64,000 nucleotides of DNA from Loripinus fragilis (GCA_964019695.1 OZ026518.1:82207950-82271949); one strand, 5' to 3'. Positions 59,901 to 63,679 are shown, counted from the stretch's first letter. Numbers and translations are program-made. Notes: a model not told the origin generated them from the letters alone.

Positions 59901-60677
59901 TATACAAACCTTAAAAGTAGCCATTGATCAGCTGCCTGGTCGGAACTCAGCTGGTCTGGATTAACTCTTTTTTTCAAAGGGTGTATATATTTTTTGAGTT
60001 ATACAATTTGTCCGCTTATAAGATCGACTACGATAACTTGTTTTGCAGTCAATTAAATATGTATGATCACAAACGCATAAAACAGTTTGGATCCCTGATC
60101 AGTTTGCTTCCGCCAATATGGATCTACACTCTTATAAAAAACATCCGAGCTTAGCAGGACAATAGTTACTGTAAATTTAACAAAAATCACGAGAATTTTA
60201 TTTTCGAGAATGGCCTTGAAAGACGTATTTGGGACATTATAAACTTACGACTGGAGTAGGGGTTACCTAGATCAGTAAATTGTAGTGATTTTGACATTTC
60301 GAGGTTGTTTTTTTTTTCGCGAAAATTTCTAATTTACAATATGGCCATATGGCCGAAGAATACTTACCTCTGAGTGGGGCAGGTGTTGTCTCCACTTGTC
60401 CAAGACAAAAACTGAAGTAGTCGGGACAGCAATCACTCCGTGTTCTGTTGCAAAAGCGATCACAGTAGCAGAGGGTGTCCAAGATCGGAACTGAGCATTC
60501 ATCAATGCGCCCTGGGCAGCAGCCATCACGTCGAGTTGCGCAGTACGGTCCAGCAATATCAGGACCGTATTCTATAAAGCGCTTTGCTCGACGTCGAGCT
60601 TCTGTGGTAGAACAACTCGACAGTACAATAAAACAAACCGCACAGATTTTGAAAACGTAAAACAAGATATTTGACAT
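17260..60677 (-). CDS. TINAGL1-like: Tubulointerstitial nephritis antigen-like protein (10 exons)
   Basis: Joining ten minus-strand exons gives 1491 nt, 496 residues plus stop, close to vertebrate TINAG/TINAGL1 (about 470). All nine introns are GT-AG and every phase matches. Residues 1-27 are a signal peptide, followed by a basic RRRAKR furin-like site. Residues 46-91 are a somatomedin-B-like cysteine-rich module (CCPGR, CYC, CNRT, DCCPD). Residues 106-147 are a VWC-like module. Residues about 208-452 are a papain-like (peptidase C1) domain. The catalytic Cys position is Ser234 ([10 protein letters not shown]), while Gln228, His396 and Asn420 remain. TINAG proteins share this serine and are non-peptidase matrix or secreted proteins. 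A tail of about 44 residues (453-496) contains 13 arginines and looks longer than usual. Paralogue choice (TINAG or TINAGL1) cannot be made from this sequence. Family assignment is firm; function is taken from the family. Confidence 0.95.
17503..18879 (-). other. Intron 9 of the TINAG-like gene
   Basis: 1377 bp. A degraded copy of the widespread hairpin repeat with ends 'gcaagcagtgaagacc' and 'gggtctacattgtttgc' lies at about 17904-17976. Nothing else is recognised. Confidence 0.6.
18880..18922 (-). CDS. TINAGL1-like: TINAG-like exon 9 (43-bp microexon)
   Basis: Encodes the end of Gly402 and then [14 protein letters not shown] (403-416). Acceptor tatactttcag, donor gtaagtt, phase 2 in and phase 0 out. 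Confidence 0.93.
19481..19718 (+). mobile_element. MITE family 1, copy 2
   Basis: Same 239-bp fold-back element as copy 1, starting tgagctgcaacatgagattt and ending in 'gctactca'. Same orientation as copy 1. Confidence 0.83.
20114..20260 (-). mobile_element. SINE family A copy (diverged)
   Basis: Carries 'gaaccagtacttagcagag', 'tcttgctcaaggacacaac' and 'gccactgagccact'. The last is the complement of a tRNA-like A-box start, as in the better preserved copies near 58.9 and 63.3 kb. Confidence 0.6.
20809..20932 (-). CDS. TINAGL1-like: TINAG-like exon 8, histidine exon
   Basis: 124 bp encoding residues 361-401 plus part of 402: [14 protein letters not shown] and [10 protein letters not shown], with the conserved active-site His396. 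Acceptor ttgtatttcag, donor gtgagta, phase 1 in and phase 2 out. Confidence 0.95.
20933..21765 (-). other. Intron 7 of the TINAG-like gene
   Basis: 833 bp. A diverged fold-back repeat of the 'aaaatgccaacaattgtt' family occupies about 21590-21725. The rest is unremarkable. Confidence 0.5.
21766..21811 (-). CDS. TINAGL1-like: TINAG-like exon 7 (46-bp microexon)
   Basis: Encodes [15 protein letters not shown] (346-360), the papain-fold block that usually reads 'I...GPV'. Acceptor ttcttttgtag, donor gtgagaa, phase 0 in and phase 1 out. Confidence 0.94.
21812..22234 (-). other. Intron 6 of the TINAG-like gene
   Basis: 423 bp of AT-rich sequence, nothing recognised. Confidence 0.6.
22235..22397 (-). 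CDS. TINAGL1-like: TINAG-like exon 6
   Basis: 163 bp between acceptor tgtatttttag and donor gtaagtg, phase 2 in and phase 0 out. Encodes residues 291-345, beginning [13 protein letters not shown], with cysteines 297, 311 and 322 and ending [12 protein letters not shown]. Confidence 0.95.
22398..24365 (-). other. Left part of intron 5, with repeats
   Basis: Contains MITE family 3 copy 1 (22505-22695) and a diverged interspersed repeat at about 23235-23455 ('cacccgaaaggtatacagctgga'), which is related in inverse orientation to 29700-29800. The remaining 22700-23230 and 23460-24365 show nothing recognised. Confidence 0.45.
22505..22695. mobile_element. MITE family 3, copy 1
   Basis: Fold-back element: 'ctccagataagagtgggtat' at the left, 'ttcttatctggat' at the right, and a central hairpin around 'gggacggttctttt' between two 'acccaaaa/caccca' phrases. 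Shared with copies at 24.4, 34.7 and 43.8 kb. Confidence 0.75.
24366..24540. mobile_element. MITE family 3, copy 2
   Basis: 'ctccagataagagtgcgtaa' followed by 'aaaacatatgttttgagtac' and 'tgagacggttcttttt'. The right end is degraded. It ends about 20 bp before the 5-kb inverted-repeat element. Confidence 0.68.
24560..24730 (+). repeat. Left terminal inverted repeat of the 5-kb element
   Basis: Pairs with the complement of 29423-29602. The outermost 10 bp are perfect and similarity runs in blocks to 'gatggctgccg' at 24720-24730. Confidence 0.82.
25250..28425 (-). pseudogene. Broken gene of an uncharacterised invertebrate family with a PIN/XPG-like C-terminus
   Basis: Minus-strand pieces in several frames follow one N-to-C order: a CCFCLKC zinc-like motif (28425-28265); [20 protein letters not shown] with [10 protein letters not shown] (27827-27378); [20 protein letters not shown] (27468-27199); [19 protein letters not shown] (about 26950-26800); [11 protein letters not shown] with VHVVFDRY (26496-26269); [12 protein letters not shown] (25982-25782); [19 protein letters not shown] (25831-25487); and a cysteine cluster [11 protein letters not shown] (about 25250-25420). 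The segment 27836-28264 reads only on the plus strand. The acidic blocks VFDG, VFDR, QDTN and GCDT, with a GIGKPKA turn, resemble a PIN/XPG-type nuclease (inference). Several frameshifts and an inversion make it non-functional. I recall the family as repeated in many invertebrate genomes, with no function known to me. Confidence 0.72.
27836..28264 (+). pseudogene. Inverted internal block of the same broken gene
   Basis: The plus strand reads [20 protein letters not shown], then [11 protein letters not shown]. After a frameshift near 27960 it reads [20 protein letters not shown] and [20 protein letters not shown]. After another shift in a T-run (28160s) it reads [20 protein letters not shown] and stops. 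This is the expected middle of the same family (from memory of related proteins), but it reads opposite to the pieces on both sides. Confidence 0.6.
29423..29602 (-). repeat. Right terminal inverted repeat of the 5-kb element
   Basis: Inverse counterpart of 24560-24730, ending gtcaccccac followed by TA. Confidence 0.82.
29603..29965. other. End of intron 5 with an interspersed repeat
   Basis: About 29600-29815 carries a repeat with 'gtatacctttcgggtgcaaa' and 'gactttggttcccc', related inversely to 23235-23455. No coding content. Confidence 0.45.
29966..30116 (-). CDS. TINAGL1-like: TINAG-like exon 5
   Basis: 151 bp between acceptor tattcttacag and donor gtaagct, phase 1 in and phase 2 out. 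Encodes residues 241-290, including 'LSPQHLLSC' and '[14 protein letters not shown]', standard papain-fold blocks. Confidence 0.96.
30194..30330 (-). mobile_element. SINE family A copy
   Basis: 'tgaaccagtattaaacgg', 'tttgctcaaggacacaactt' and 'caagtcgagcactctaccac' align with the copies near 20.2, 58.9 and 63.3 kb. The tRNA-like head lies at the right, so the element reads on the minus strand. Confidence 0.7.
30888..31066. repeat. Near-perfect 179-bp palindrome
   Basis: Left arm 30888-30975 and right arm 30979-31066, 88 bp each, with a 3-bp spacer. I count four mismatches, all in the stretch around 30921-30944. It lies in intron 4 with its right end 2 bases from the exon 4 donor hexamer. It could form a very stable hairpin in the pre-mRNA. 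No other copy was noticed in the window. Confidence 0.93.
31075..31307 (-). CDS. TINAGL1-like: TINAG-like exon 4, active-site exon
   Basis: 233 bp between acceptor ctatttacag and donor gtacact, phase 2 in and phase 1 out. Encodes residues 163-240: the family signature [16 protein letters not shown] (172-187) and the start of the papain-like fold, with [12 protein letters not shown] (227-238), where the usual catalytic Cys is Ser234. A 179-bp palindrome starts 2 bases after the donor hexamer. Confidence 0.96.
31464..31713. mobile_element. Fold-back element with ends 'ttaatccttttcagacca'
   Basis: The left end 'ttaatccttttcagaccaag' mirrors 'ggtccacaaaggagttaa' at the right. The centre holds a perfect hairpin ('gatgaaatgccgcttcaagc' with its complement) between 'taaacagtacaaaccctgat' and 'gttcactgtttacc'. 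Confidence 0.72.
32038..32122. repeat. Short hairpin repeat, 'gcaaacagtg' family
   Basis: 'ggcaaacagtgcaaacccag' faces 'agggtctccactgtttgc' around a central hairpin 'gacgccgcagtacgcggcgtc'. Relatives of the same core occur at about 17.9, 31.6, 37.8, 39.2, 57.1, 59.35 and 59.75 kb. Confidence 0.75.
32365..32590 (+). repeat. Minisatellite of alternating 46- and 45-bp units
   Basis: Five units start at 32365, 32411, 32456, 32502 and 32547. Units 1 and 3 (ttcgctcaatgcg...taaggtgtgcctgtagcc) alternate with units 2 and 4 (tttgctcaatgta...gcggtgtgcctgaacc), so the real repeat is a 91-bp dimer. The fifth unit is a hybrid of the two types. The open frame here (minus, 32618-32370) comes from the repeat. 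Confidence 0.92.
32830..33901. mobile_element. DNA transposon relic, about 1.07 kb
   Basis: 'tatactcaaacaaaaaagaa' then 'acgtccg' at the left faces 'cggacataactttattgttt' then 'gagtata' at the right, with TA at both ends. The terminus resembles that of the Tc1-like relic at 8.96 kb. No coding remnant was recognised inside. Confidence 0.55.
33907..34531. mobile_element. Fold-back DNA element, about 620 bp, next to exon 3
   Basis: 'agtgctcaaaatatttaaag' then 'gaacac' at the left is mirrored by 'gtgttcctttaaatatttta' then 'agcagtgt' at the right. Its right end is about 10 bp from the exon 3 donor (34546-34541). A 62-codon frame inside (34227-34415) has no known match. Confidence 0.72.
34547..34657 (-). 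CDS. TINAGL1-like: TINAG-like exon 3
   Basis: 111 bp between acceptor tgtatttacag and donor gtaaatg. Encodes the second half of the VWC-like module (residues 126-162), with CTC at 126-128, Cys142 and 'EICLV' at 145-149, matching the TINAG pattern. Ends in phase 2. A repeat element ends about 10 bp beyond the donor. Confidence 0.94.
34682..34815. mobile_element. MITE family 3, copy 3
   Basis: Opposite orientation to copy 1: 'agcgtaaaattgtaaatatt', then 'cgtctcaatgagacggttct', then 'acaacatatgttttgg'. Confidence 0.72.
35615..35822. mobile_element. MITE family 2, copy A
   Basis: Starts tacagtaaaacctgtcttaa and ends ttaagacaggtttgacta. TA flanks and a perfect central hairpin ('gtattgcagaatgctc' and its complement) support a Tc1/mariner-type MITE. 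Confidence 0.85.
36308..36508. mobile_element. MITE family 2, copy B
   Basis: Starts tacggtaaaacctgtcgtaa and ends ttaagacaagttttact, with central hairpin 'tattgcagaatgctcgg'. The flanks (ttttaag-TA / ttgacctt) match uninterrupted phrases elsewhere in the host tandem repeat, so they approximate an empty site. Confidence 0.85.
36920..37121. mobile_element. MITE family 2, copy C
   Basis: Starts tactgtaaaacctgtgtaaa and ends tttacacagggtttactgta. The central hairpin is degraded. Confidence 0.82.
37122..37960 (-). other. End of intron 2
   Basis: Poly-A run near 37470-37486 and a partial 'gcaaacggtgtagaccctgg' hairpin repeat near 37735-37880. No coding content seen. Confidence 0.5.
37961..38027 (-). 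CDS. TINAGL1-like: TINAG-like exon 2
   Basis: 67 bp between acceptor tatttttcag and donor gtaatat. Completes Gly104 and encodes [19 protein letters not shown] followed by Gln-Glu, the first half of the VWC-like module. Ends in phase 2. This short exon was found by reading; its phase agrees with both neighbours. Confidence 0.93.
38215..38335. mobile_element. One end of a Tc1-like element
   Basis: 'tatactgacgggcaaaagaa' then 'acgttacac' resembles the termini of the Tc1-like relics at 8.96 and 32.83 kb. The opposite end was not found. Confidence 0.4.
38432..38635 (-). mobile_element. SINE family B copy
   Basis: 'cagtactttgtgcacatact', 'ttatttcatgatcaatttcc' and 'gaaagtatgggaccgggccg' are the diverged complement of the block at about 63090-63270. 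Confidence 0.6.
38758..38950. mobile_element. MITE family 4, copy 1
   Basis: 'ctactgagcatgaaatttca' at the left faces 'catgctcagttgatttgagc' at the right, with the perfect internal hairpin 'atgttaaaatgccaacaatt' at about 38872-38911. Related copies are near 11.7, 21.6 and 57.3 kb. Confidence 0.72.
39319..39428. repeat. GC-rich hairpin element
   Basis: 'agcacacaacaacaggccac' with 'aacggcccgccag' faces 'ctggcgggccgtttacggtg' with 'gcctgacgatgtgtgct'. Much more GC-rich than its surroundings. A 'cggcccgccagcga' core is shared with elements at 46.3 and 49.65 kb. Confidence 0.8.
40154..40231 (+). tRNA. tRNA-Thr(TGT)-like sequence, probably a pseudogene or SINE head
   Basis: A perfect 7-bp acceptor stem (gagaagc 40154-40160 with gcttctc 40223-40229), an A-box-like tggtgtagtggataagcgc and a B box ggttcgattcc are present. 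The anticodon loop would be cttgtaa (TGT at 40192-40194). However, the left side of the anticodon stem does not pair with its right side and the T stem has a mismatch, so a functional tRNA is unlikely. An A-rich run follows at 40231-40245. Confidence 0.5.
40843..41070. mobile_element. MITE family 5, copy 1
   Basis: 'tcgtgagaattttattttcg' with 'cgaat' on the left and 'tcgcgaaaaataaaaccctc' with 'gcaaaaatttccgaaatt' on the right form imperfect inverted ends. A second copy is at 60169-60341. Confidence 0.7.
41071..43007. other. Stretch of intron 1 with small hairpins only
   Basis: Hairpins at 41597-41663 (gtgaataacaaagg with cctttgttattcac), at about 42338-42380 (gacccagatcag... with ...ttgatctgggcc) and at about 42828-42895 (ccagataag with cttatctgg, a reduced MITE family 3 copy). 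No coding exon is supported. Confidence 0.5.
43008..44026. mobile_element. Inverted-repeat-bounded element, about 1.0 kb
   Basis: 'gagtatggccaggaaatgcc', 'cgcagaccaaccca' and 'gaggaag' at the left are mirrored by 'cttcctcgtggtacc', 'tgggttggtctgcag' and 'ttgtcatactcac' at the right. A further single arm lies near 47262-47335. A MITE family 3 copy (43728-43885) is nested inside. The 108-codon frame at 43479-43153 (minus) is hydrophobic but unrecognised. Confidence 0.6.
43728..43885. mobile_element. MITE family 3, copy 4
   Basis: 'aagagtgcgtaacgaaaatt', 'aaaacatatgttgtgggtac', then the perfect hairpin 'aaccgtctcaacgagacggt', then 'aaaatatatgtta' and 'atttacaattttacg'. The clearest copy of the family. 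Confidence 0.8.
44410..44648 (-). mobile_element. MITE family 1, copy 3
   Basis: Starts tgagccgtgacatatgattt and ends 'atctcatgtcgtgactca'. The inner unique part is reversed relative to copies 1, 2, 5 and 6. Confidence 0.85.
44796..45640 (+). pseudogene. LINE reverse transcriptase fragment (CR1/L2-type)
   Basis: The plus strand reads LYVNDM then [17 protein letters not shown] (the RT catalytic YADD block) and [14 protein letters not shown]. After several frameshifts it reads [20 protein letters not shown] and [20 protein letters not shown] near the C-terminus. This ordered set is typical of the 3' half of CR1/L2-group non-LTR elements. The 5' part is missing and there are stops and frameshifts between 45007 and 45410. 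Confidence 0.82.
45641..45990 (+). mobile_element. 3' tail of the plus-strand LINE
   Basis: Follows the RT remnant and ends near 'ataaatcaatcaaccaataa' (about 45969), a short imperfect repeat tail as in CR1-type elements. The exact 3' end is not defined. Confidence 0.5.
46196..46460 (-). mobile_element. Non-autonomous DNA element, copy 1
   Basis: 'aagttttgtcagagg', 'gcgggccatcaccggtccgc' and 'ctggatcagcgcatgcac' recur in inverse orientation at about 49505-49815. Both copies end at 'ggatc.gcgcatg'. Confidence 0.68.
46603..46705. repeat. Fold-back hairpin, about 100 bp
   Basis: 'gatcttacataagtgatcac' with 'aaatttattaaacg' faces 'cgagtttaataaatttcata' with 'cacgagtgtaagattc'. No coding content. 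Confidence 0.75.
46808..46825 (+). repeat. Poly-C run
   Basis: About 18 consecutive C. The length may be uncertain in the assembly. Confidence 0.9.
47341..49504. other. 2.2 kb of intron 1 with nothing recognised
   Basis: AT-rich single-copy-looking DNA. Only short random frames; no paired repeat or splice-bounded exon was found. Confidence 0.4.
49505..49815 (+). mobile_element. Non-autonomous DNA element, copy 2
   Basis: Contains a poly-G run (49518-49532), a GC-rich hairpin (cggcccgccagcgaaacgca with its near-complement, 49639-49687) and 'gacaaaactttctggatccg' followed by 'cgcatgc'. Inverse copy of 46196-46460. Confidence 0.7.
50181..50769. mobile_element. Large fold-back element, about 590 bp
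   Basis: Almost the whole unit is an imperfect palindrome. 'gcattaagaggctattttgg', 'tattagtttattagaacaat' and 'gttgctgtggtaacaaaaat' on the left correspond to the complements of 'ccaaaatagccccttaatgc', 'attcttctaataaaccaata' and 'attttggtaaccatagcaga' on the right. There is no coding frame. Confidence 0.83.
50945..51012. repeat. Perfect-arm hairpin
   Basis: 'gcgcatgtacgggggataat' with 'ccac' faces 'gtggattatctcccgtacat' with 'gcgc' around a short loop. Confidence 0.88.
51212..51252. repeat. Residual ends of MITE family 1
   Basis: 'ttagccgtgtctcaaatctg' directly precedes 'tctcatgtcacgactcat', as if a family 1 copy had lost its whole interior. Confidence 0.5.
51253..53899. other. 2.6 kb of intron 1, mostly unrecognised
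   Basis: A possible diverged SINE lies at about 52350-52560 ('ccctagttggtaagatcaca' and 'gtgttcgagtcgctggttta' as A- and B-box-like pieces). Nothing else is supported. Confidence 0.4.
53900..53942 (+). repeat. (GA)n microsatellite
   Basis: About 21 uninterrupted GA/AG dinucleotides following 'gtatatat'. Confidence 0.97.
53943..54896. other. About 950 bp of intron 1, little recognised
   Basis: A weak remnant of the 'tctgatcggactacgcaggc...gtctgtgcctttg' hairpin type lies near 54155-54200. No coding exon. Confidence 0.4.
54897..54970 (-). repeat. Purine-rich low-complexity tract
   Basis: A run of A and G with short GGAA-like units. It lies beyond the 3' end of the minus-strand LINE and may be its simple-repeat tail. 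Confidence 0.65.
55078..56693 (-). pseudogene. 5'-truncated LINE reverse transcriptase (CR1-like)
   Basis: Three minus-strand frames, in order, make the 3' half of a non-LTR polyprotein. 56693-56172 has [27 protein letters not shown], the RT block [20 protein letters not shown] and FADDTS. 56242-55835 continues with [20 protein letters not shown] and the thumb region. 55662-55078 has [19 protein letters not shown] and a C-terminal [16 protein letters not shown] with a CFCG...H...C motif. Endonuclease and the N-terminal RT are missing, and at least two frameshifts separate the frames. The overlap of the first two frames near 56172-56242 marks one shift. Long open stretches suggest moderate age. 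Confidence 0.9.
56694..57240. other. Upstream of the LINE truncation point
   Basis: A partial 'gtgtaaaccctgttgaaata' hairpin repeat near 57110-57200. Otherwise nothing recognised. Confidence 0.45.
57245..57450. mobile_element. MITE family 4, copy 2
   Basis: 'cagctgagcacgaaattta' at the left faces 'tcgaaatttcgtgctcagtt' at the right, with the inner hairpin 'taccaacaattgttgg'. Same family as 38758-38950. Confidence 0.75.
57451..58137. other. Stretch of intron 1, nothing recognised
   Basis: No supported exon or repeat. Confidence 0.4.
58138..58376 (-). mobile_element. MITE family 1, copy 4
   Basis: Starts tgagccacgacatgtgattt and ends 'cttgtgtcatggctca'. Same orientation as copy 3. Confidence 0.87.
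58836..59026 (-). mobile_element. SINE family A, best preserved copy
   Basis: Read on the minus strand it opens with a tRNA-like head: gcagtggctcagcggtagag (A-box type), then a 'ttgactcgaaaccgagcgg' loop region. It continues through the complement of 'gaaccagtactgagcaagac' to 'aacgatctttcag'. A poly-C run (59014-59025) abuts the head. Confidence 0.78.
59264..59463. mobile_element. MITE family 6, copy 1
   Basis: 'aacccttaatgcgcc' and 'cagtcgtctgc' at the left face 'gcagacgacttcagcagacg' and 'agggttaa' at the right. The centre carries the 'ggcaaacagtgcggacccag' core. Confidence 0.77.
59665..59881. mobile_element. MITE family 6, copy 2
   Basis: 'caacccttatcctgtcaga' and 'tgtcgtctgc' face 'gcagacgacaagaatcgtga' and 'ggaaaagggttg'. 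The centre holds 'gatcagactgttccgtaggg' then 'agcagtctgat', a perfect small hairpin. Confidence 0.8.
60169..60341. mobile_element. MITE family 5, copy 2, next to exon 1
   Basis: 'tactgtaaatttaacaaaaa' and 'gagaattttattttcgagaa' at the left face 'ttttcgcgaaaatttctaat' and 'ttacaata' at the right. It ends 20 bp from the exon 1 donor (60367-60361). Confidence 0.75.
60368..60677 (-). CDS. TINAGL1-like: TINAG-like exon 1
   Basis: Starts at the ATG at 60677-60675 and ends at donor gtaagta, phase 1. Encodes residues 1-103: hydrophobic signal peptide, RRRAKR, and the cysteine-rich module with paired CC at 53-54 and 83-84 and an N-glycosylation sequon NRT at 77-79. The ATG was chosen because it is the first in frame and begins a good signal peptide. 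Confidence 0.95.
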
Positions 60678-61794
60678 TTTAAAATTAATTATGTTGCCCA
60701 GTATTCAAGTGAGAAAACGTTTAATATTGCACTCTCTTCCACAACAAGCCTGTAACTTCCAGTATGTCTGAGACTTTATCGGGCAAAAAAAATCTGCTTT
60801 CAAGCAAATTTTATAATTTATTAAGTCAGTCACTTTTGAATACCAAAGAATTCGACGTGTTTACGGAAATATCGAATTTTTGTTAAATATGCTTAGTTAT
60901 CCATAATTAATGTCACACAAATTCCGTAAGCTTAATGCTATTGGAATACCAACTAAGTAAATCCCATAGCTATTATAGCAAGATTGATGACACGAGTGTG
61001 CGAACAAATGCCTATAATGCTCAAGTTTTTTTCTAAGGACCAATTTCTTTTCTATTTCATTAAAGCTGTTTGACCAGTTTTAAAGTTCTAAAATCCAATA
61101 TTTGTATCGTTCTCCCATCCACTTTACTTTGTTTATCCTTGCGAAAAGAACATTATAGCCATTATATACTTGATAATGGCAAAGTAATCCTAACTATTCA
61201 CAATGACCTTTAAAGGAGCGTTGATAAATTTTGCTCATCTAAACAGTTCAAATTTGTTCAAATGTTTGATAGCATTTAATCTAGTCCTCACTGTATGACA
61301 AGCGTAAAATTATTTGAAGATGGGGTTTATTTAAACATTACTACCCACTGAGCGAGCGTCTAGGTTTTTGCCTATCGTAATTCTTAAAACGTCCTTTTAC
61401 ATTCACATATAGGCCAACTCAAAAATGAATTATGTGATGTACCCATTATTTTTGTATATTGCTATAAACAAACTAATAAGTAGGTAGCCTTGGGGATGCA
61501 ATTTATTTGTTAACATTTTTTAATAACTTGACTTAAGCAATATGACCAGCGAATGCGAAAAATGTATGTAGTAAATGTCATATGCTAAATATGCAAGTGC
61601 AGCTGTTTAGCTCTTTGCATAGTAGTGCACGTCGTCTAATGACACTACTCGCAGACAGCTTAGACCCCAATCAGGCCCGATAAAACGATCCAAACTATTT
61701 GACACTCTGATGATATTCCTGAAAGATATTTTCGAAAAGGTTGATTTTGAAAAAAAAATCAATAGACGACAAAAATGCATGAAAACTTACGCAG
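60678..61794 (-). other. Upstream region of the TINAG-like gene
   Basis: The promoter and 5' UTR should be here, but I cannot assign a TATA box or start site with confidence. An untranslated first exon further upstream is possible. No repeat was recognised. Confidence 0.4.
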
Positions 61795-62831
61795 CATACA
61801 GGTCGGTAAAGTTAGCACTAATTTTGCTGCAGCAAAAAACGGTAAAGTTGGCAGCAATTTTTCTGCAGTAAAAAACGGTCAAGTTAGCAGCAGCAGTAAA
61901 AAACGGTAAAGTTAGCAGCAATTTTTCTGCAGCAAAAAACGGTCAAGTTAGCAGCAGTTTTGCCGCAGCAAAAAATGGTAAAGTTAGCAGCAAATTTATG
62001 GCAGAGAAAAACGGTCAAGTTAGCACAAAATTTCTAGCACAAAAAATTTTGCTAGCAAAAAAATTTGCTGCTGGCACAAAAATTCCTGCTAGCACAAAAT
62101 TTGCTGCTAGCAATAAAATTGCTGCCGGCAAATTCTGCTAGCACAAAAATTTCTGCTAGCACAAAAATTTTTGCTAGCACAAAATTTGCTGCCAGCAAAA
62201 AATTTTCTGCTAGCACAAAAATTTCTGCCAGCACAAAACTTCCTGCTAGCACAAAAAATTTTGCTAGCACAAAATTTCCTGCTAGCACAATAAATTTTGC
62301 TAGCAAAAAATTTGCTGCCAGCAGAAAAAATTCTGCTAGCACAAAAATTTCTGCTAGCAAAAAATTTGCTGCCAGCAAAAAAATTTCTGCTAGCACAAAA
62401 ATTTCTGCTAGCACAAAATTTGCTGCTGGCAAAAAACATTCTGCTAGCACAAAAATTTCTGCTAGCACAAAATTTGCTGTCAGCAAAAAATTTTCTGCTA
62501 GCACAAAAATTTCTGCTAGCACAAAATTTCCTGCTAGCACAAAAAATTTTGCTAGCAAAAAATTTGCTGCCAGCAGAAAAAATTCTGCTAGCACAAAAAT
62601 TTCTGCTAGCAAAAAATTTTCTGCTAGCACAAAAATTTCTGCTAGCACAAAATTTGCTGCTGGCAAAAAAATTTCTGCTAGCACAAAAATTTCTGCTAGC
62701 ACAGAATTTCTGCAGACACAAAAATTTCTGCTAGCACAAAATTTTCTGCTAGCACAAAATTTGCTCCTGGCACAAAAATTTGCTGCTGGCAAAAAAATTC
62801 CTGCAGGCACAAAATTTGCTGCAGGCACAAA
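61795..62831 (+). repeat. 18-bp minisatellite (about 1 kb) with 36-bp higher-order start
   Basis: From about 61803 to 62030 the unit is about 36 bp (ggtaaagttagcagcaattt then ttctgcagcaaaaaac). From about 62030 it becomes the 18-bp unit tctgctagcacaaaaatt in variants (gctagc/gccagc/gctggc, caca/caaa). Nearly all units are 18 bp and lack stop codons, so long frames stay open on both strands (258, 285, 204 and 145 codons). These are not genes: the products would be endless SASTKI-like or LLAQKF-like repeats. Confidence 0.95.
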
Positions 62832-63070
62832 TGAGCAGTGACATGAGATTTTCAACAATGTCGTATGTGCGACCAGCAAAGGCTCAGACGAGCCTGCGCA
62901 TACGCGCACACTGATCAGAGCCTTTGCTTGTCGCTTAATTATTATATAAGTGTTAAGCTACTGATCGAAGTTAATTTGGTGTTTCTAAGCTTAACAGGAG
63001 GCTGCACAGGTTCGTCTGAGTCTACACTTGTCAAGATGGCACATTGTTGGAAATCACATGTCACGGTTCA
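62832..63070 (+). mobile_element. MITE family 1, copy 5
   Basis: Starts tgagcagtgacatgagattt and ends 'catgtcacggttca'. Directly abuts the minisatellite. Confidence 0.88.
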
Positions 63071-63089
63071 AATATTCCTGAATACCGGG

Positions 63090-63277
63090 CCGGTAGTCAG
63101 TAACGTGTCTGGCTACAGATACGTGTCTGACTGCAGATCCTGGTGTCCCGAGTTTGATCGAAGCCCGGTCTCATACTTTCATGGAGATCGATCGTGAAAT
63201 AATTTCTACCGTCATATCACTCCCTTCCGAGAAGTAGCTGTCAGTTTTAAGCGAAAGTATGCGCACGAAGTACTGGT
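63090..63277 (+). mobile_element. SINE family B copy
   Basis: 'cgtgtctggctacagatacg', 'gtcccgagtttgatcgaagc' and 'tcatactttcatggagatcg' recur (diverged and inverted) at 38432-38635 and begin again at 63946. Confidence 0.65.
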
Positions 63278-63440
63278 TTGATTTGATTCATTACGTCCCA
63301 TCAACAATCTTTCAGTTATATAGGGACGGGTCTTCCTGGGATGAACCAGTACTAAGCTAGGATAAATGCGTCTTGCTTAAGGGCACAATTCAATGTCACC
63401 GTTGGGCTCGAACCCGCGGCCACTCGGTCTCGAGTCAAGC
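63278..63440 (-). mobile_element. SINE family A copy, head replaced by minisatellite
   Basis: Matches 58860-59000 from 'caacaatctttcagttatat' to 'tcggtctcgagtcaagcac'. The next bases should continue 'tctaccgctgagcc' but are instead the first minisatellite unit (aaaaatttctgctagc). Confidence 0.8.
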
Positions 63441-63679
63441 ACAAAAATTTCTGCTAGCAAAAAAATTGCTGCTGGCACAAAATTTGCTGCTGGCACAAAA
63501 ATTTCTGCTAGCAAAAAAAATGCAGCCAGCACAAAATTTGCTGCTGGCACAAAAATTCCTGCTAGCACAAAAGTTGCTGCCAGCACAAAATTTGCTGCTG
63601 GCACAAAAATTCCTGCCAGCACAAAATTTGCTGCCAGCACTAAAATTTCTGCAGGCACAAAATTTGCTGCAGGCACAAA
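63437..63679 (+). repeat. 18-bp minisatellite, second array
   Basis: About 13 units of the same tctgctagcacaaaaatt family, ending in the same 'aatttgctgcaggcacaaa' as the first array just before a MITE family 1 copy. Confidence 0.93.

Noticed and set aside
60267..60367. Extension of the exon 1 frame past the donor for 33 more codons
   Set aside because: A strong donor (gtaagta) at 60367-60361 and phase match to exon 2 show the frame beyond is intron, part of it a MITE.
62052..62909. 285-codon minus-strand frame (and 258-, 204-, 145-codon companions) in the minisatellite
   Set aside because: The frames exist because an 18-bp unit without stops is repeated; the products are pure repeats in every frame and run into flanking MITE sequence.
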